A stretch of 64,000 bases of DNA from Prevotella sp. (GCA_023662865.1 JAMPIK010000002.1:142106-206105), one strand, 5' to 3'. Shown: positions 1 through 9,224, counted from the stretch's first letter. Translations and numbers: made by a program. Notes: generated from the sequence alone by a model not told the origin.

Positions 1-724
1 GGGCGGCTTGTGTGCGTTCCTCTCGGCCGAAGTACCACATTGTGAAGAATGCCAGGGGTATAATCCACAGAGCGCGAGTGCATTTAATCAAGGTTGCTAT
101 CTCGCAGGCTTCGGCACCGTAAGCATCACCGGCACCCACTACCGAAGAGGTGTCGTGAATGGCTATCGCCGCCCATGTGCCGAACTGGCTTTGACTCATC
201 TCAAAGTAGTGACCAAGAGGGGGAAACAGGAAGAGGGCGATGGCGTTGAGTATGAAGATAACGCCCAGACTCACTGCCATTTCGTGTTCGTTGGCTTTCA
301 CAACGGGGCCGACTGCAGCTATCGCACTGCCACCGCATATGGCTGTACCGGAGGAGATGAGGTAACTGCTCTTCTCGTTGATTTTCATCATTTTGCCAAG
401 CATAATTCCGGCAAACATGACAATAACTACCGATGCTACCGTAAACAACATTCCGTCTGCACCGCTCTTGAGGGATTGTATCAGGTTCATGCCGAAGCCG
501 AGTCCTACAACAGATACTTGCAGCAGGTATTTTGACAGTTTCTTGTTGAATTTGGGGCATGGTGTGCCGAACACAAAAGCGAAAATCAGACCTAAAAACA
601 GTGCTATTGCCGGAGTGACCAACGGGTCGCCCGTAGATGAAAACATCTCAAACGGAACAAGCAGCAATACAAGGAGTATCCAATAGAGCGCTTTTCCCAA
701 TTTCTTCATAGTTAATGCAGACAT
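1..724 (-). CDS. YeiH/YadS-family putative sulfate exporter, C-terminus cut by window edge
   Basis: The reading frame is open from an ATG at 724 to the window start, giving about 240 residues with no stop. The protein is strongly hydrophobic with roughly six visible membrane segments. It contains the conserved family blocks: a segment ending FGTPCPK, a VGLGFGMN block, SSGTAICGGSAIAA and HDTSSVVGAG. These are typical of the Cons_hypoth698 / YeiH family of inner-membrane proteins, often annotated as putative sulfate exporters; the substrate is not well established. An alternative start is the ATG at 709 (MKKLGKAL), five codons in. The gene follows the flippase gene by 9 bp and is probably the last visible member of the minus-strand operon that begins with the M16 peptidase. 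Family assignment is firm, substrate is not. Confidence 0.85.
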   Translation of the reverse strand, partial: MSALTMKKLGKALYWILLVLLLVPFEMFSSTGDPLVTPAIALFLGLIFAFVFGTPCPKFNKKLSKYLLQVSVVGLGFGMNLIQSLKSGADGMLFTVASVVIVMFAGIMLGKMMKINEKSSYLISSGTAICGGSAIAAVGPVVKANEHEMAVSLGVIFILNAIALFLFPPLGHYFEMSQSQFGTWAAIAIHDTSSVVGAGDAYGAEACEIATLIKCTRALWIIPLAFFTMWYFGREERTQAA

Positions 725-733
725 GATATTTTT

Positions 734-2182
734 TTATTTCTTTTTGAATATATACGCTTTGGCTTCTTTAAGCATAGGGTCTTTTGTAATGGACAGAATG
801 CCGAGATAAATTATAAATCCGGCGATTGCTTGAATTGCCAGTTCAAGCATGGCGTTTGCAAAGGCTCCGGTGAGCAGCCATGCCGCGGCCATTGCCACAA
901 TGGATGCAAACAGGTAGAATGACATTCCGCAGGTGAGTATTCGCAGATTGTAACCGGTTGCTCTTGAAGTGATTGCAAGTACGGCAAACCATGTTGCAGC
1001 TCCCGCCCCGAGTTGTCCCCACACAAGCAGTTTCAATGAGTCGGTCCATATTGTCAAGCCTATGGCGGCAAGTGTGGCCACATCTTTCACAATCTCAATT
1101 ATCACGAGGGTTCTCGCATATCCCAAAGAAAGCAGGTAATTGTTATAAAGCGAGCACATCACGGTCAGTGCTCCTCTTGCCACAAGAATTTGAAACAGGA
1201 CTATGGCACTGTCCCATTTCGCCCCGAAAAGGGTATGGAATATTGCCGGTGCCATTACGGCCAACCCTCCCATGAAAGGGAATACCATGAAGGCTGTGAG
1301 CCGGTTGAGCTTATATATAGTAGAGAGGTATTGCTCCCTGTCGTCTTGATAACGCGACAACAGTGGCACGAAGGTTGCCATAAAGATTTGCGACAGGCTT
1401 GCACTCCCCATTTTGCTCCATTTGTCGGCTTGGGTGTAATCTCCGAGTGCTGTCAAACTGTACCAAGCTCCTATTATAAAAGGATAAATGTTTAAGAATA
1501 CGGTGTTGAGAAATGATGTGGAGAATACTCCCAATCCTACGCGGTAAATGCTTTTCAGAGACTCCGGACTGAAACAGAGTTGTGGCCGCCATGAAGATGC
1601 AATCCACAGCCAACCGGTGCGTATCACTGCCATTACAATGGTCTGCCATACAAGAGCCCATGCTCCCCACCCGGCAAGAGCCAGCCATATTCCCGCTGCG
1701 CCGCTTATTGTGAGTGCCGTAAGGTTGGACACTGCTATTCTTTTTACTGTCATGGCTTTCATCAGCAGGTTTGTCTGGACAATTCCTAACCCGTTGATAA
1801 CGAAGCTGAGAAACATTACGCGGCTCAGCGGAATGAGCCGAGCGTCTTTCTGAAATATGTATGCCAACAAGGGAGCGCAGAAATACAGCACGATATAAAG
1901 GACTCCTGCCACAATGAGATTGAACCAAAAGACGGTGCTGTAATCGCGGTTGTCAGGCTGTTTTTTTTGTAAAAGTGCACTTCCGAAGCCACTGTCTACA
2001 AATATAGTTGCGAAGGCTTGAAACACCAATATCGCCCCGACAAGGCCGAAGTCTTCTTTGGGCAATACGTTGGCCAAAATCACTCCTGTAACGGCATATA
2101 ATATCTGAGAGGAAAAGCGATCGATGCTGTTCCACTTCAGAGTGCCGACGGTTTTGCGCTTTATGTCTGTTTCGTTGTTCAA
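734..2182 (-). CDS. Polysaccharide/lipopolysaccharide flippase, WzxC-like (MOP superfamily)
   Basis: A 482-residue protein with about 12-14 predicted membrane segments and the N-terminal signature of the polysaccharide synthase/WzxC family: a basic start, then an SSQILYAVTGVILANVLP-like first helix and a DFGLVGAI turn. Members flip lipid-linked oligosaccharide units across the inner membrane during O-antigen, capsule or exopolysaccharide assembly. There is no glycosyltransferase cluster around it, so the substrate cannot be inferred. The only start giving full length is a TTG at 2182 that overlaps the TGA of the upstream gene (TTGA), which points to translational coupling; no in-frame ATG lies nearby. 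It is the fourth gene of the operon starting at the M16 peptidase. Confidence 0.87.
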   Translation of the reverse strand: MNNETDIKRKTVGTLKWNSIDRFSSQILYAVTGVILANVLPKEDFGLVGAILVFQAFATIFVDSGFGSALLQKKQPDNRDYSTVFWFNLIVAGVLYIVLYFCAPLLAYIFQKDARLIPLSRVMFLSFVINGLGIVQTNLLMKAMTVKRIAVSNLTALTISGAAGIWLALAGWGAWALVWQTIVMAVIRTGWLWIASSWRPQLCFSPESLKSIYRVGLGVFSTSFLNTVFLNIYPFIIGAWYSLTALGDYTQADKWSKMGSASLSQIFMATFVPLLSRYQDDREQYLSTIYKLNRLTAFMVFPFMGGLAVMAPAIFHTLFGAKWDSAIVLFQILVARGALTVMCSLYNNYLLSLGYARTLVIIEIVKDVATLAAIGLTIWTDSLKLLVWGQLGAGAATWFAVLAITSRATGYNLRILTCGMSFYLFASIVAMAAAWLLTGAFANAMLELAIQAIAGFIIYLGILSITKDPMLKEAKAYIFKKK

Positions 2183-2877
2183 TCTTCTTTTACAAGTTTG
2201 CCTATGCCTTGCTTCTTAATCTGTTTCGGATTGCCGCTGTAATAGACGGTTGTCGATCCTAAACCTTTAAGTTTCAGCTCATCAATCGGCTTGCAGTGAA
2301 TTTCGCCTGCGCCGAATACGTGGCAAGTCACCTTGGTAGCTTCCAGTCCGTTGCCGTCAATCTTGCCGTTGCCGGCCACTTTGAACAGAGCATCGGCGGC
2401 TTTGCCGTTAATCTTAATTGTGCCGTGTCCGGTCATGGACGCTGCCGACACTTTATGGGTGTCAATATCAATCAGTTCCAATGTGCCATTGCCAAATAGG
2501 GTTGCTTTCAATTCAGCGATGCGCGGCAGTTCGGTAATTTGTACTTTTTTCGCAGAAGATGATTCCACTTCTGTGAGAAATTCGGAGAAGACGTATACCG
2601 TGGGCAAATCTATTTCCTTGCCAATGTAGTCCGGAGCAATTTCTACCGTAAGCTTTCCTTTTCCATTGTTTTCGAACATCAATGCGCCGGCCAAATTGTC
2701 GGGACATTCGAAAGTGGCAGTGCCGTTGCGGCTCGGGTCACATTTATATACAACATTAATATTGTCGGACACTTTAAGTTTGGTGAACTCATTGGTGTTT
2801 ACCTTATATTCCTTTGACGATGCACAGAATGTGCAAGCCGCAATCATTAGTACAATATTTAATACTCGTCTTAACAT
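2179..2877 (-). CDS. Secreted DUF2807 (head GIN domain) protein
   Basis: A 232-residue protein with an N-terminal signal peptide (about residues 1-21, ending near CTFCASSKEY). The rest is repetitive beta structure typical of DUF2807 or 'putative auto-transporter adhesin head GIN domain' proteins: alternating short strands with VSAASMTGHGTIKINGKA and GNGKIDGNGLEATKV units that suggest a right-handed beta-helix. These are common Bacteroidetes envelope proteins of unknown role. It lies 10 bp after dusB and overlaps the flippase gene, so it is co-transcribed with both. Function is unassigned. Confidence 0.85.
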   Translation of the reverse strand: MLRRVLNIVLMIAACTFCASSKEYKVNTNEFTKLKVSDNINVVYKCDPSRNGTATFECPDNLAGALMFENNGKGKLTVEIAPDYIGKEIDLPTVYVFSEFLTEVESSSAKKVQITELPRIAELKATLFGNGTLELIDIDTHKVSAASMTGHGTIKINGKAADALFKVAGNGKIDGNGLEATKVTCHVFGAGEIHCKPIDELKLKGLGSTTVYYSGNPKQIKKQGIGKLVKED

Positions 2878-2887
2878 AATGCAATTA

Positions 2888-3868
2888 TCAGATGAGGAAT
2901 TTTTCTTCTATTTCATCAAGTATATCGTTCAGTTCGGAGAGGGTGTCGGCGCGAAGCATACGTATGCGTGTTTCGCGGAAATTGGGTATTCCTTTAAACA
3001 AAGGAGTGGCTGCCAAATGGCGGCGAATGTGAAGTATGCCGCGGTACTCGTCAATGCGCTCCACACTCTCCCTAATCTGCCGCCGGAGCAGAGATATCTT
3101 TTCCGAAACAGGCAGATTTAATCGGGAGCCGGTACCGATGAAATGGCGGATCTCCTTAAATATCCAGGGAGCACCGATTGCGGCGCGACCTACCATGATA
3201 CCGTCTACTCCGTACTGCTTGAAACGCTCTGCGGCTTGCTCGGGAGTGGTGACATCGCCGTTGCCTATCAGCGGAATTTGAAAATCGGGATTGGCCTTCA
3301 ATTCGCCGATGAGAGTCCAGTCTGCCTGTCCGGTGTACATCTGGCTGCGTGTGCGTCCGTGCACGGTAAGAGCCTTGATGCCGCAATCTTGCAGTTGCAT
3401 ACCCAAATCTGTAATTATCTTATGCTCGCAGTCCCAGCCCAAACGGGTTTTCACAGTCACCGGGATGCTGACGGCGTTTACAACGCGCCGGGTTATATCC
3501 AGCAGCTTGGGCACATCGCGAAGCATACCGCTCCCGGCTCCTTTGCCGGCTACCTTTTTTACCGGGCAACCGAAGTTGATGTCGATAATGTCCGGTCCGG
3601 CTTGCTCTACAATCTTGGCGGCATCTACCATGGCCTCGGCCTCTCGCCCGTAAATCTGGATTGCAACCGGGCGTTCGGCATTATTGATTGTCAGCTTGCG
3701 AGTCGTGGAAGCTATGTCGCGCACCAGTGCTTCGGACGACACAAACTCAGTGTAAACCGAAGACGCTCCCATCTCGCGGCAAATAAGCCGAAACGACGGG
3801 TCGGTGACATCTTCCATGGGCGCAAGCGATACCGGCCTTTCTCCCAAATCAATCTCAGCTATCTTCAT
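2888..3868 (-). CDS. dusB: tRNA-dihydrouridine synthase DusB
   Basis: A 326-residue flavoprotein that reduces uridine to dihydrouridine in the D-loop of tRNAs using FMN and NADPH. It shows the family order: the start block LAPMEDVTDPSFR for FMN binding, the catalytic cysteine in INFGCPVKKVAGKGAG (about residue 101), the VTVKTRLGW block, LTVHGRTRSQMY, and the phosphate-binding GNGDVTTPEQA and GIMVGRAAIGAPW. Length and motifs fit the DusB/NifR3 type. It lies 6 bp downstream of the M16 peptidase and 10 bp before the DUF2807 gene, all on the same strand. No odd features. Confidence 0.95.
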   Translation of the reverse strand: MKIAEIDLGERPVSLAPMEDVTDPSFRLICREMGASSVYTEFVSSEALVRDIASTTRKLTINNAERPVAIQIYGREAEAMVDAAKIVEQAGPDIIDINFGCPVKKVAGKGAGSGMLRDVPKLLDITRRVVNAVSIPVTVKTRLGWDCEHKIITDLGMQLQDCGIKALTVHGRTRSQMYTGQADWTLIGELKANPDFQIPLIGNGDVTTPEQAAERFKQYGVDGIMVGRAAIGAPWIFKEIRHFIGTGSRLNLPVSEKISLLRRQIRESVERIDEYRGILHIRRHLAATPLFKGIPNFRETRIRMLRADTLSELNDILDEIEEKFLI

Positions 3869-3874
3869 TTTGCT

Positions 3875-5143
3875 TTATTTCATTGTCAATGCACTCAGGC
3901 CGCGCTCGCAAATCAGCGCAGCCACTTCCTGTATATGTTCGGGTGCAAGATTTAATAATTCGCGGCGAGTATACTCCGCGTCAAGCACTTTGCCGTAATA
4001 TAAAACCGATTTTCCCAAATTCATGGCGCTATTTTCTGCATACGATGCCGCTACCTCAAGTTGACCGAGATATTGACGGCGAGCAGCATCAAAAACACGC
4101 GATTTCATCGGTGTTTCCGCTAATGCTTCGAGCTTATTGCGCACTATACGTTTGCACGCTTTTATATGCTCTGCATCGCATCCGAAGTACACCATAAACA
4201 TACCGCAATCACTCAATAATGCCAACATGGATTCTACTGTGTACACATATCCGCGTTTCTCGCGAAGTTCGCGGTTGAGCACTGAATTCATTGCCGGACC
4301 GCCCAAATAGTTGTTCAACAGAAGCAGTGCGTACCTGCGCGGGTCGTGTCGGTCAAACACTCGCGCTCCCATCAGCGTATGGCTTTGGTGCAGGTCTTTT
4401 ATAAGTGTCTTGTCAAAAGGCTTATATATTTCCGGAGTGTGCTTGCGGTTGGCTGATTGGACCTTCTCTCTGTTTATTTCGCTGAAATATTTTTCAGCCC
4501 AATGTATTACCTTTTTTGCCGGGTCTGTGCCTACACAATACAACACAATATTCTCGGCCGTGTAATACTTGTCTACAAAGTTCCGGCAGTCAGCACTTGT
4601 CAGTCCTTTCACGCTCTGCCGAGTGCCCAAAATATTATGCCCCAAAGGGGAGTCGGCATACATCAAATCCTCAAATTCATCGAAGATTGACTCTGCCGGA
4701 TTATCCAGATAAGAGTTGATTTCATCAATAACCACCTCTTTCTCTCGCTCCAATTCTTCGGCCGGGAAATTGCAGTGCAAACATAAGTCCGCAAGCAAAT
4801 CAATTGCCCTTTCCGTAAACCCGGAGGGAGCTATCGTGTAAATCAAAGTTTCCTCTTTTGTGGTATACGCATTGAGCTCGCCGCCTACACTCTCCATACG
4901 CGAGGAGATGTTGTGGCTGCGTCTGTTTGTTGTGCCTTTAAAAATGGTGTGCTCAACAAAATGTGCAAGTCCGCTCTCATCATGGGCAGGCTTGTTTGCG
5001 AGGGAAATGTTGCCAAATACCGCTGATTCATCGCGTGTGCCGACACCGATTGCCAATCCGCAGAACGTCACGCCGGGTCTTTGAGCGGTGACAATTCGCA
5101 GTCCGTTGCTTAATTGATATATTTCAGGTTTGGATAACTGCAT
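3875..5143 (-). CDS. M16-family zinc metallopeptidase (insulinase/PqqL type)
   Basis: With the start at 5143 the protein has 422 residues. The inverted zinc motif HFVEH is at about residues 61-65, and the downstream glutamate lies in the KEVVIDEINSY segment near 140, as required for M16 catalysis. A second, non-catalytic M16 half follows. No signal peptide is evident, so a cytoplasmic processing-peptidase-like role is likely. I chose the ATG at 5143 (MQLSKPEIY) over an upstream frame-open start at 5230 because a good Bacteroidetes promoter sits between them (-7 box at 5186-5193), which would leave the longer version untranscribed. Compared with typical members there are about ten extra residues just before HFVEH. 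It is the first gene of the operon running to the YeiH exporter. Confidence 0.9.
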   Translation of the reverse strand: MQLSKPEIYQLSNGLRIVTAQRPGVTFCGLAIGVGTRDESAVFGNISLANKPAHDESGLAHFVEHTIFKGTTNRRSHNISSRMESVGGELNAYTTKEETLIYTIAPSGFTERAIDLLADLCLHCNFPAEELEREKEVVIDEINSYLDNPAESIFDEFEDLMYADSPLGHNILGTRQSVKGLTSADCRNFVDKYYTAENIVLYCVGTDPAKKVIHWAEKYFSEINREKVQSANRKHTPEIYKPFDKTLIKDLHQSHTLMGARVFDRHDPRRYALLLLNNYLGGPAMNSVLNRELREKRGYVYTVESMLALLSDCGMFMVYFGCDAEHIKACKRIVRNKLEALAETPMKSRVFDAARRQYLGQLEVAASYAENSAMNLGKSVLYYGKVLDAEYTRRELLNLAPEHIQEVAALICERGLSALTMK

Positions 5144-5185
5144 CGCTGAGCATTTTTTATTAGACTCACTCTGATTTCCACTCTG

Positions 5186-5217
5186 CAAATTTAATATTTT
5201 TTTCGCTACCCTACAAA
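5186..5217 (-). promoter_or_regulatory. Bacteroidetes promoter for the M16 peptidase operon
   Basis: On the minus strand a TTTG (5217-5214) is followed after exactly 20 bp by TAAATTTG (5193-5186). This is the Bacteroidetes -33/-7 pair. Transcription would start near 5180, leaving a leader of about 37 nt before the ATG at 5143. Confidence 0.7.
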
Positions 5218-5256
5218 CAAGTGATTTCACACTGCCGGTTCAATACGTCCCGGTAT

Positions 5257-5287
5257 TTTGAAATGTCACGGCATTTGCCTAATTTTG
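5257..5287 (+). promoter_or_regulatory. Promoter for the DUF6377 regulator gene
   Basis: TTTG at 5257-5260, 19 bp, then TAATTTTG at 5280-5287. The expected transcription start (about 5292) is only some 7 nt before the first ATG (5299) and about 22 nt before the in-frame ATG at 5314, so the second ATG may be the real start. Confidence 0.65.
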
Positions 5288-5298
5288 TAGAATAAATT

Positions 5299-6945
5299 AT
5301 GAATACTCACATGATAAATTTATACTACATATTTCATTGCATTCAGTGTCAGAAATTGCGAAAAATTTCCCTTTTCATCGGGATTTTTCTCATATTTGCA
5401 GCATGCTCCTCCTCCGATAAATCGGTAGGGATAGACAATGAACTCGACAAGCTGGACGAGTGCCTGACCGACTCACGGAATTATGACAACAAAAAGCATA
5501 ACAAAATCGAGCAATTCAAAAAGCAGCTGAAAGAAACTCCGGATTCAAATGTCTCAAGGCGTTGGCAATTGCTGATGGATTTAGGTAAGCAATACAGAGC
5601 TTTTTGCTCGGACTCTTCTGCGTATTTTTACAATTCTGCATACCGGCTCGCTGAAGAAAATAATATGAGAGCCAATTCAGTAGACAGTAAAATAAACTTA
5701 GCTTATGCAAGAGGATCTGCTGGTCTGTTTACATTGTCGCTGATTGCTTTAAATCAAATAGATACGGCACTGCTTACCCCACAACAAAAACTTCATTATG
5801 CGTCCGTTGCCCGGCAACTGTTTTCCTATATGGACGAATACGCCAAAGGACCCACACATTTCAATGAGTATCAGAAATATACGGAAAAGGGACTGTATTA
5901 TGAGCAATATCTGATTTCAAACCTTGAGGAAGACGATTTGTATCGCAAATTCCTGCAGGCTCAGAAGTTGCACCGCGACGGTAATTATTCGTCTGCCCGC
6001 AATATAGCCCATGAAATTTTGAATAAAGTGCCGGAAGATGAGAACCTTTACGGTATGACCGCATATCTCGCTGCTCAAATTGCCGGCTCCGAGGGTAATG
6101 ACACGGAATATGGTAAATACCTCGCGCTGGCATCAATGAGTGATGTTAAAGCCGGGGTGAAAGAAACCATGGCTTTGCCGGCATTGGCTAAATGGCTGTA
6201 CAACAAGGGCGAAGTAGATAGAGCGTATCGATATATCAATGCCTCGCTCGAAGATGCCATGACATCGAATGCGCGTATGCGTACAGTACAGATTGCTACA
6301 TTGCTGCCAATGGTTGACGATGCTTACCGCAAGAAAGTGTCTTCTTCGCGCGATGAACTAATGCTTTATCTTGCTCTTGTGATTGTACTCTTTGTATTAG
6401 CCGGAGCGCTGCTCGTAATTGTGTTCCGAAACATGAAGCGCCTTTCAATAGCAAACAGCAAACTTGCCCGGCAGACAAAAATACAAGAATCATATATCGG
6501 GCACTTTTTGGGTCTTTGTTCCTCTTATTCCGATAAATTGGAGTCAATGCGCAATCTTGTAAAACGCAAAATTACTACCGGGGAAACCGAAGAATTGCTC
6601 CGAATGTTGAAGGCCGGCAAATATACGGATCCGGAAAATGATGATTTCTTCGCAATTTTTGACGACACATTCCTTGATTTGTACCCGACATTTATAGATG
6701 ACCTCAACCGCCTGCTCAAGCCGGATTGCCGGATTGCATATAAAAAGGGTACTCCTCTCACTACCGAACTCAGGATATATGCCTTTGTCCGTCTCGGCGT
6801 TGAGGAAAGTGTGAAAATTGCCCAGATACTTCATTGTTCAGTGTCGACCATTTATACCTACCGCAACCGTATGCGAGGTCGAGCCACAAGCAGGGAAAGT
6901 TTTGAGCAAGACGTACTGAAATTAGGTACAGACACCAAGGAATAG
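5299..6945 (+). CDS. DUF6377-type membrane regulator: TPR sensor, transmembrane helix, C-terminal HTH
   Basis: A 548-residue protein. The N-terminus carries a hydrophobic segment ending in a lipobox-like AAC-SSSD (about residue 36). It is followed by about 300 residues of helical repeats resembling TPRs, predicted outside the membrane. A clear transmembrane helix (LMLYLALVIVLFVLAGALL) lies at about residues 353-371. The C-terminal cytoplasmic part contains a coiled stretch and a helix-turn-helix-like end (IAQILHCSVSTIYTYRNRMR). This layout matches the Bacteroidetes DUF6377 family, thought to be membrane-bound transcription regulators; the name is from memory of the family. It is a single-gene unit with its own promoter. 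The ligand and targets are unknown. The start may be 5314 rather than 5299. Confidence 0.8.
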   Translation: MNTHMINLYYIFHCIQCQKLRKISLFIGIFLIFAACSSSDKSVGIDNELDKLDECLTDSRNYDNKKHNKIEQFKKQLKETPDSNVSRRWQLLMDLGKQYRAFCSDSSAYFYNSAYRLAEENNMRANSVDSKINLAYARGSAGLFTLSLIALNQIDTALLTPQQKLHYASVARQLFSYMDEYAKGPTHFNEYQKYTEKGLYYEQYLISNLEEDDLYRKFLQAQKLHRDGNYSSARNIAHEILNKVPEDENLYGMTAYLAAQIAGSEGNDTEYGKYLALASMSDVKAGVKETMALPALAKWLYNKGEVDRAYRYINASLEDAMTSNARMRTVQIATLLPMVDDAYRKKVSSSRDELMLYLALVIVLFVLAGALLVIVFRNMKRLSIANSKLARQTKIQESYIGHFLGLCSSYSDKLESMRNLVKRKITTGETEELLRMLKAGKYTDPENDDFFAIFDDTFLDLYPTFIDDLNRLLKPDCRIAYKKGTPLTTELRIYAFVRLGVEESVKIAQILHCSVSTIYTYRNRMRGRATSRESFEQDVLKLGTDTKE

Positions 6946-7097
6946 CAATGCAATCATAGCTTTGAAGCAAGATGACAGATTGAAAGATTTATAATTTTTG
7001 CTGATACATACTTATATTTCTAAAATCATAAAATATTGACTTATAATATAATATGATTTTTAATACTTATATTTTTATTACAAATTAGTTTTAACCC

Positions 7098-7128
7098 TTG
7101 ACAGGGTTGATTTCTTGATGTAAATTTG
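7098..7128 (+). promoter_or_regulatory. Strong promoter of an apparent small-RNA gene
   Basis: TTG at 7098-7100 (within TTGACA), 20 bp, then TAAATTTG at 7121-7128: a consensus Bacteroidetes promoter. No annotated gene lies downstream on this strand before an intrinsic terminator at 7357-7393. Confidence 0.75.
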
Positions 7129-7132
7129 CATT

Positions 7133-7393
7133 GTCAAAAAAATAAAACCATCGCTGTGCAAAACGCAGACAGCGACACACGAGAAGTTTTTATGACACAG
7201 AGTACAGACAATTGCAACGTCTATAAAGATACAATAGTAGATTTTTCATATTCATAAGAGATATTACGGTAGAAAAGATTAGGTTAGTAATAAGATATTC
7301 GTAAATAAATCGTTTATGTTAGGTTTGTAGAAAAATTTAAGAAGAAAGTTTTTGAGCTTCGGAAGGTTTGTGAAAACAGTCCGAAGTTTTTTT
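7133..7393 (+). ncRNA. Candidate small RNA of about 260 nt with own promoter and terminator
   Basis: The interval between the DUF6377 gene and pfkA (530 bp) contains a complete transcription unit: consensus promoter at 7098-7128, predicted start near 7133, and an intrinsic terminator at 7357-7393. A perfect 7-bp hairpin (TCGCTGT 7151-7157 with ACAGCGA 7169-7175) lies near the 5' end. The only open frame of note is a 21-codon ORF at 7192-7257 (starts MTQSTDNCNV), without a clear ribosome-binding site. The rest of the gap (6946-7090) is AT-rich with nothing recognisable. I do not recognise the RNA family. It could be a regulatory sRNA, a small-peptide mRNA, or a 6S-like RNA. Confidence 0.55.
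7357..7393 (+). terminator. Intrinsic terminator of the candidate small RNA
   Basis: A 7-bp perfect stem (CTTCGGA 7357-7363 with TCCGAAG 7380-7386) followed directly by seven T residues (7387-7393). A textbook Rho-independent terminator on the plus strand. Confidence 0.75.
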
Positions 7394-7417
7394 ATGCTTG
7401 CCAACGTGTAAAACATA

Positions 7418-7452
7418 CCGCGCACACTCGGCTGAATGCAAAGTGTGCGCGG
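7418..7452 (-). terminator. Hairpin terminator downstream of pfkA
   Basis: An 11-bp perfect GC-rich stem (7418-7428 with 7442-7452) and a 13-nt loop begin 24 bp after the pfkA stop codon. On the minus strand a short TTTT run follows within 8 nt, so it probably ends the pfkA transcript. Confidence 0.6.
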
Positions 7453-7475
7453 AGATTACCTTTTGAACGTATATG

Positions 7476-8456
7476 TCAGATGGAGAGTCTGCGGAGAGTT
7501 GAGAGTAGTTCGCGGTTAATCGGCTTGTCGTTTTTGATTGCTTTTGTGAAAGGAACGTAGACAATCTCATCGTTCTTGATGCCAATCATTACGTTGCGCT
7601 GATCATCAAGAAGAGCATCAACGGCTGCCGATCCCATTCGCGATGCGATTATGCGGTCGTAGGCGGAAGGGGAGCCTCCGCGTTGAAGGTGTCCGAGGAT
7701 TGTGACACGCACATCGTATTCCGGGTATTCGTTCTTGACTCTCTCGGCCAAACCTATGGCACCGCCGGTAATCGGGCTCTCCGCTACAAGCACAATTGCA
7801 GAGTTCTTGCTCTTTCTGAAACCGGATTTTATAAGGTCGTCAAGTTGGTCTTCCTTGGTGGATATCTCCGGGATGATTGCCGCTTCCGCGCCGGCAGCTA
7901 TGGCACCGTTCAGAGCAAGGAAACCGGCATCTCGGCCCATCACCTCTATAAAGAACAGACGTTCATGACTGGTGGCGGTGTCGCGAATTTTGTCCACACA
8001 TTCCATAATTGTGTTGAGGGCCGTGTCGTATCCGATAGTCGAGTCTGTGCCGTAGAGGTCATTGTCAATAGTGCCGGGTAGTCCGACAATCGGAATTGAA
8101 AATTCGTTGCCGAAAATGCGAGCACCGGTAAGAGAGCCGTCGCCGCCTATTACCACCAATGCATCAATACCACGGCGTTTCATAACATCGTATGCACATT
8201 GCCGCCCCTCGGCAGTCTGAAACTCTTTGCAACGGGCTGTTTTGAGAATTGTGCCGCCGCGTTGAATTATATTCGAGACGTTTTGAGTGGAAAATTCCTC
8301 GATTTCATCGGTGATAAGGCCTTTGTAGCCGCGATAAATACCGAACACTTTAAAACCTGCAAAAATGGAAGCGCGAGTCACGGCGCGTATTGCCGCGTTC
8401 ATACCCGGAGCATCTCCTCCCGATGTAAGTATTCCTACTGATTTAATCTTGCTCAT
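7476..8456 (-). CDS. pfkA: ATP-dependent 6-phosphofructokinase
   Basis: A 326-residue enzyme that phosphorylates fructose 6-phosphate to fructose 1,6-bisphosphate, the committed step of glycolysis. It has the family's glycine-rich start ([18 protein letters not shown]), the ATP-binding GGDGSLTGA (about residue 103), the catalytic PGTIDND (about 125-131), the [11 protein letters not shown] substrate block and the [15 protein letters not shown] block near 250. Length matches the bacterial short form, with no PPi-type insertions. It is transcribed alone on the minus strand and ends at the 7418-7452 hairpin. Confidence 0.96.
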   Translation of the reverse strand: MSKIKSVGILTSGGDAPGMNAAIRAVTRASIFAGFKVFGIYRGYKGLITDEIEEFSTQNVSNIIQRGGTILKTARCKEFQTAEGRQCAYDVMKRRGIDALVVIGGDGSLTGARIFGNEFSIPIVGLPGTIDNDLYGTDSTIGYDTALNTIMECVDKIRDTATSHERLFFIEVMGRDAGFLALNGAIAAGAEAAIIPEISTKEDQLDDLIKSGFRKSKNSAIVLVAESPITGGAIGLAERVKNEYPEYDVRVTILGHLQRGGSPSAYDRIIASRMGSAAVDALLDDQRNVMIGIKNDEIVYVPFTKAIKNDKPINRELLSTLRRLSI

Positions 8457-8567
8457 AAGTCAAAATATTGTAAGTGTCTATTCAATTTAAATCAAACTTT
8501 ATGTGGCTGCGCTCATTGTAAATCCAATTAATTTATTCCGGCGAGCCCGATATCGGAGATTTTTGAG

Positions 8568-8575
8568 TAATTTTG
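8568..8575 (+). promoter_or_regulatory. Likely -7 box for the HAD/ribF/upp run
   Basis: TAATTTTG at 8568-8575, 31 bp before the HAD gene start, fits the Bacteroidetes -7 element. No clear TTG is present at the expected -33 distance, so the call is weaker than for other promoters here. Confidence 0.45.
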
Positions 8576-8606
8576 CATTTGGAAAAGTTTCACAGAACTC
8601 TTTTTT

Positions 8607-9224
8607 ATGTTAACAAAATATACGGATATTGTGTTTGATTTGGGAGGCGTGGTTTTAGACATTAACCGCGACCTCTGTGTGGAAAATCTTCTCGCGCTGG
8701 GTCTGAAAGATGCCGCCGACCTGCTTGACTTGTATTGCCAGAGCGGCGATTTCCTGGCACTGGAAGAGGGTAAAATGTCAGCGGCCGCTTTCTATGACAA
8801 ACTGCGGGAACGTGCCGCTCGCCCCGTGACCGATGTGCAGCTCACCGAGGCTATCGAGTCGTTCATAGTCGGACTGCCGATTGAAAGGCTGCAAGCACTG
8901 CGACAGCTGAAAAAGCGGGGAAAACGGTTGTATGTGTTGTCAAACACAAATTCGATTATGTACCACGGCATTATAGACCGGTTATTCCGACAAGAAGGAT
9001 TGTGTATCCGCGATTATTTTGACGGTGAAGTAGTGTCATTCCAAGAAAAGGTGTGCAAACCGAAAGCGGAAATTTTCGAGATTTTAAAGCGTCGATACAG
9101 CTTGAACGGAGAGATGACTCTCTTTTTGGACGACTCGCCGGCGAACTGCGAGGCGGCACAAGCCAACGGTATTGATGCCGTGTGTGTAGAACCCGGCACT
9201 GAATTTATTGAAGTTTTGAAATGA
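8607..9224 (+). CDS. HAD-superfamily phosphatase (HAD-IA)
   Basis: A 205-residue cytoplasmic hydrolase. Motif I is DLGGVVLDI, where the usual first aspartate lies in FDLGG (about residue 10). Motif II is VLSNTNS near 110, the lysine motif lies in the VCKPKAEIF segment, and motif III is LFLDDSPANCEAA. This arrangement is that of subfamily IA phosphatases (YihX-like). The substrate is unknown; sugar phosphates or nucleotides are typical. Its stop codon overlaps the start of ribF by 4 nt (ATGA), so the two are translationally coupled. A role in clearing FMN or a related phosphate is possible, but only from context. Confidence 0.85.
   Translation: MLTKYTDIVFDLGGVVLDINRDLCVENLLALGLKDAADLLDLYCQSGDFLALEEGKMSAAAFYDKLRERAARPVTDVQLTEAIESFIVGLPIERLQALRQLKKRGKRLYVLSNTNSIMYHGIIDRLFRQEGLCIRDYFDGEVVSFQEKVCKPKAEIFEILKRRYSLNGEMTLFLDDSPANCEAAQANGIDAVCVEPGTEFIEVLK

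Noticed and set aside
3143..3955. 270-codon plus-strand frame opposite dusB
   Set aside because: Shadow of dusB; the sense protein has all catalytic motifs.
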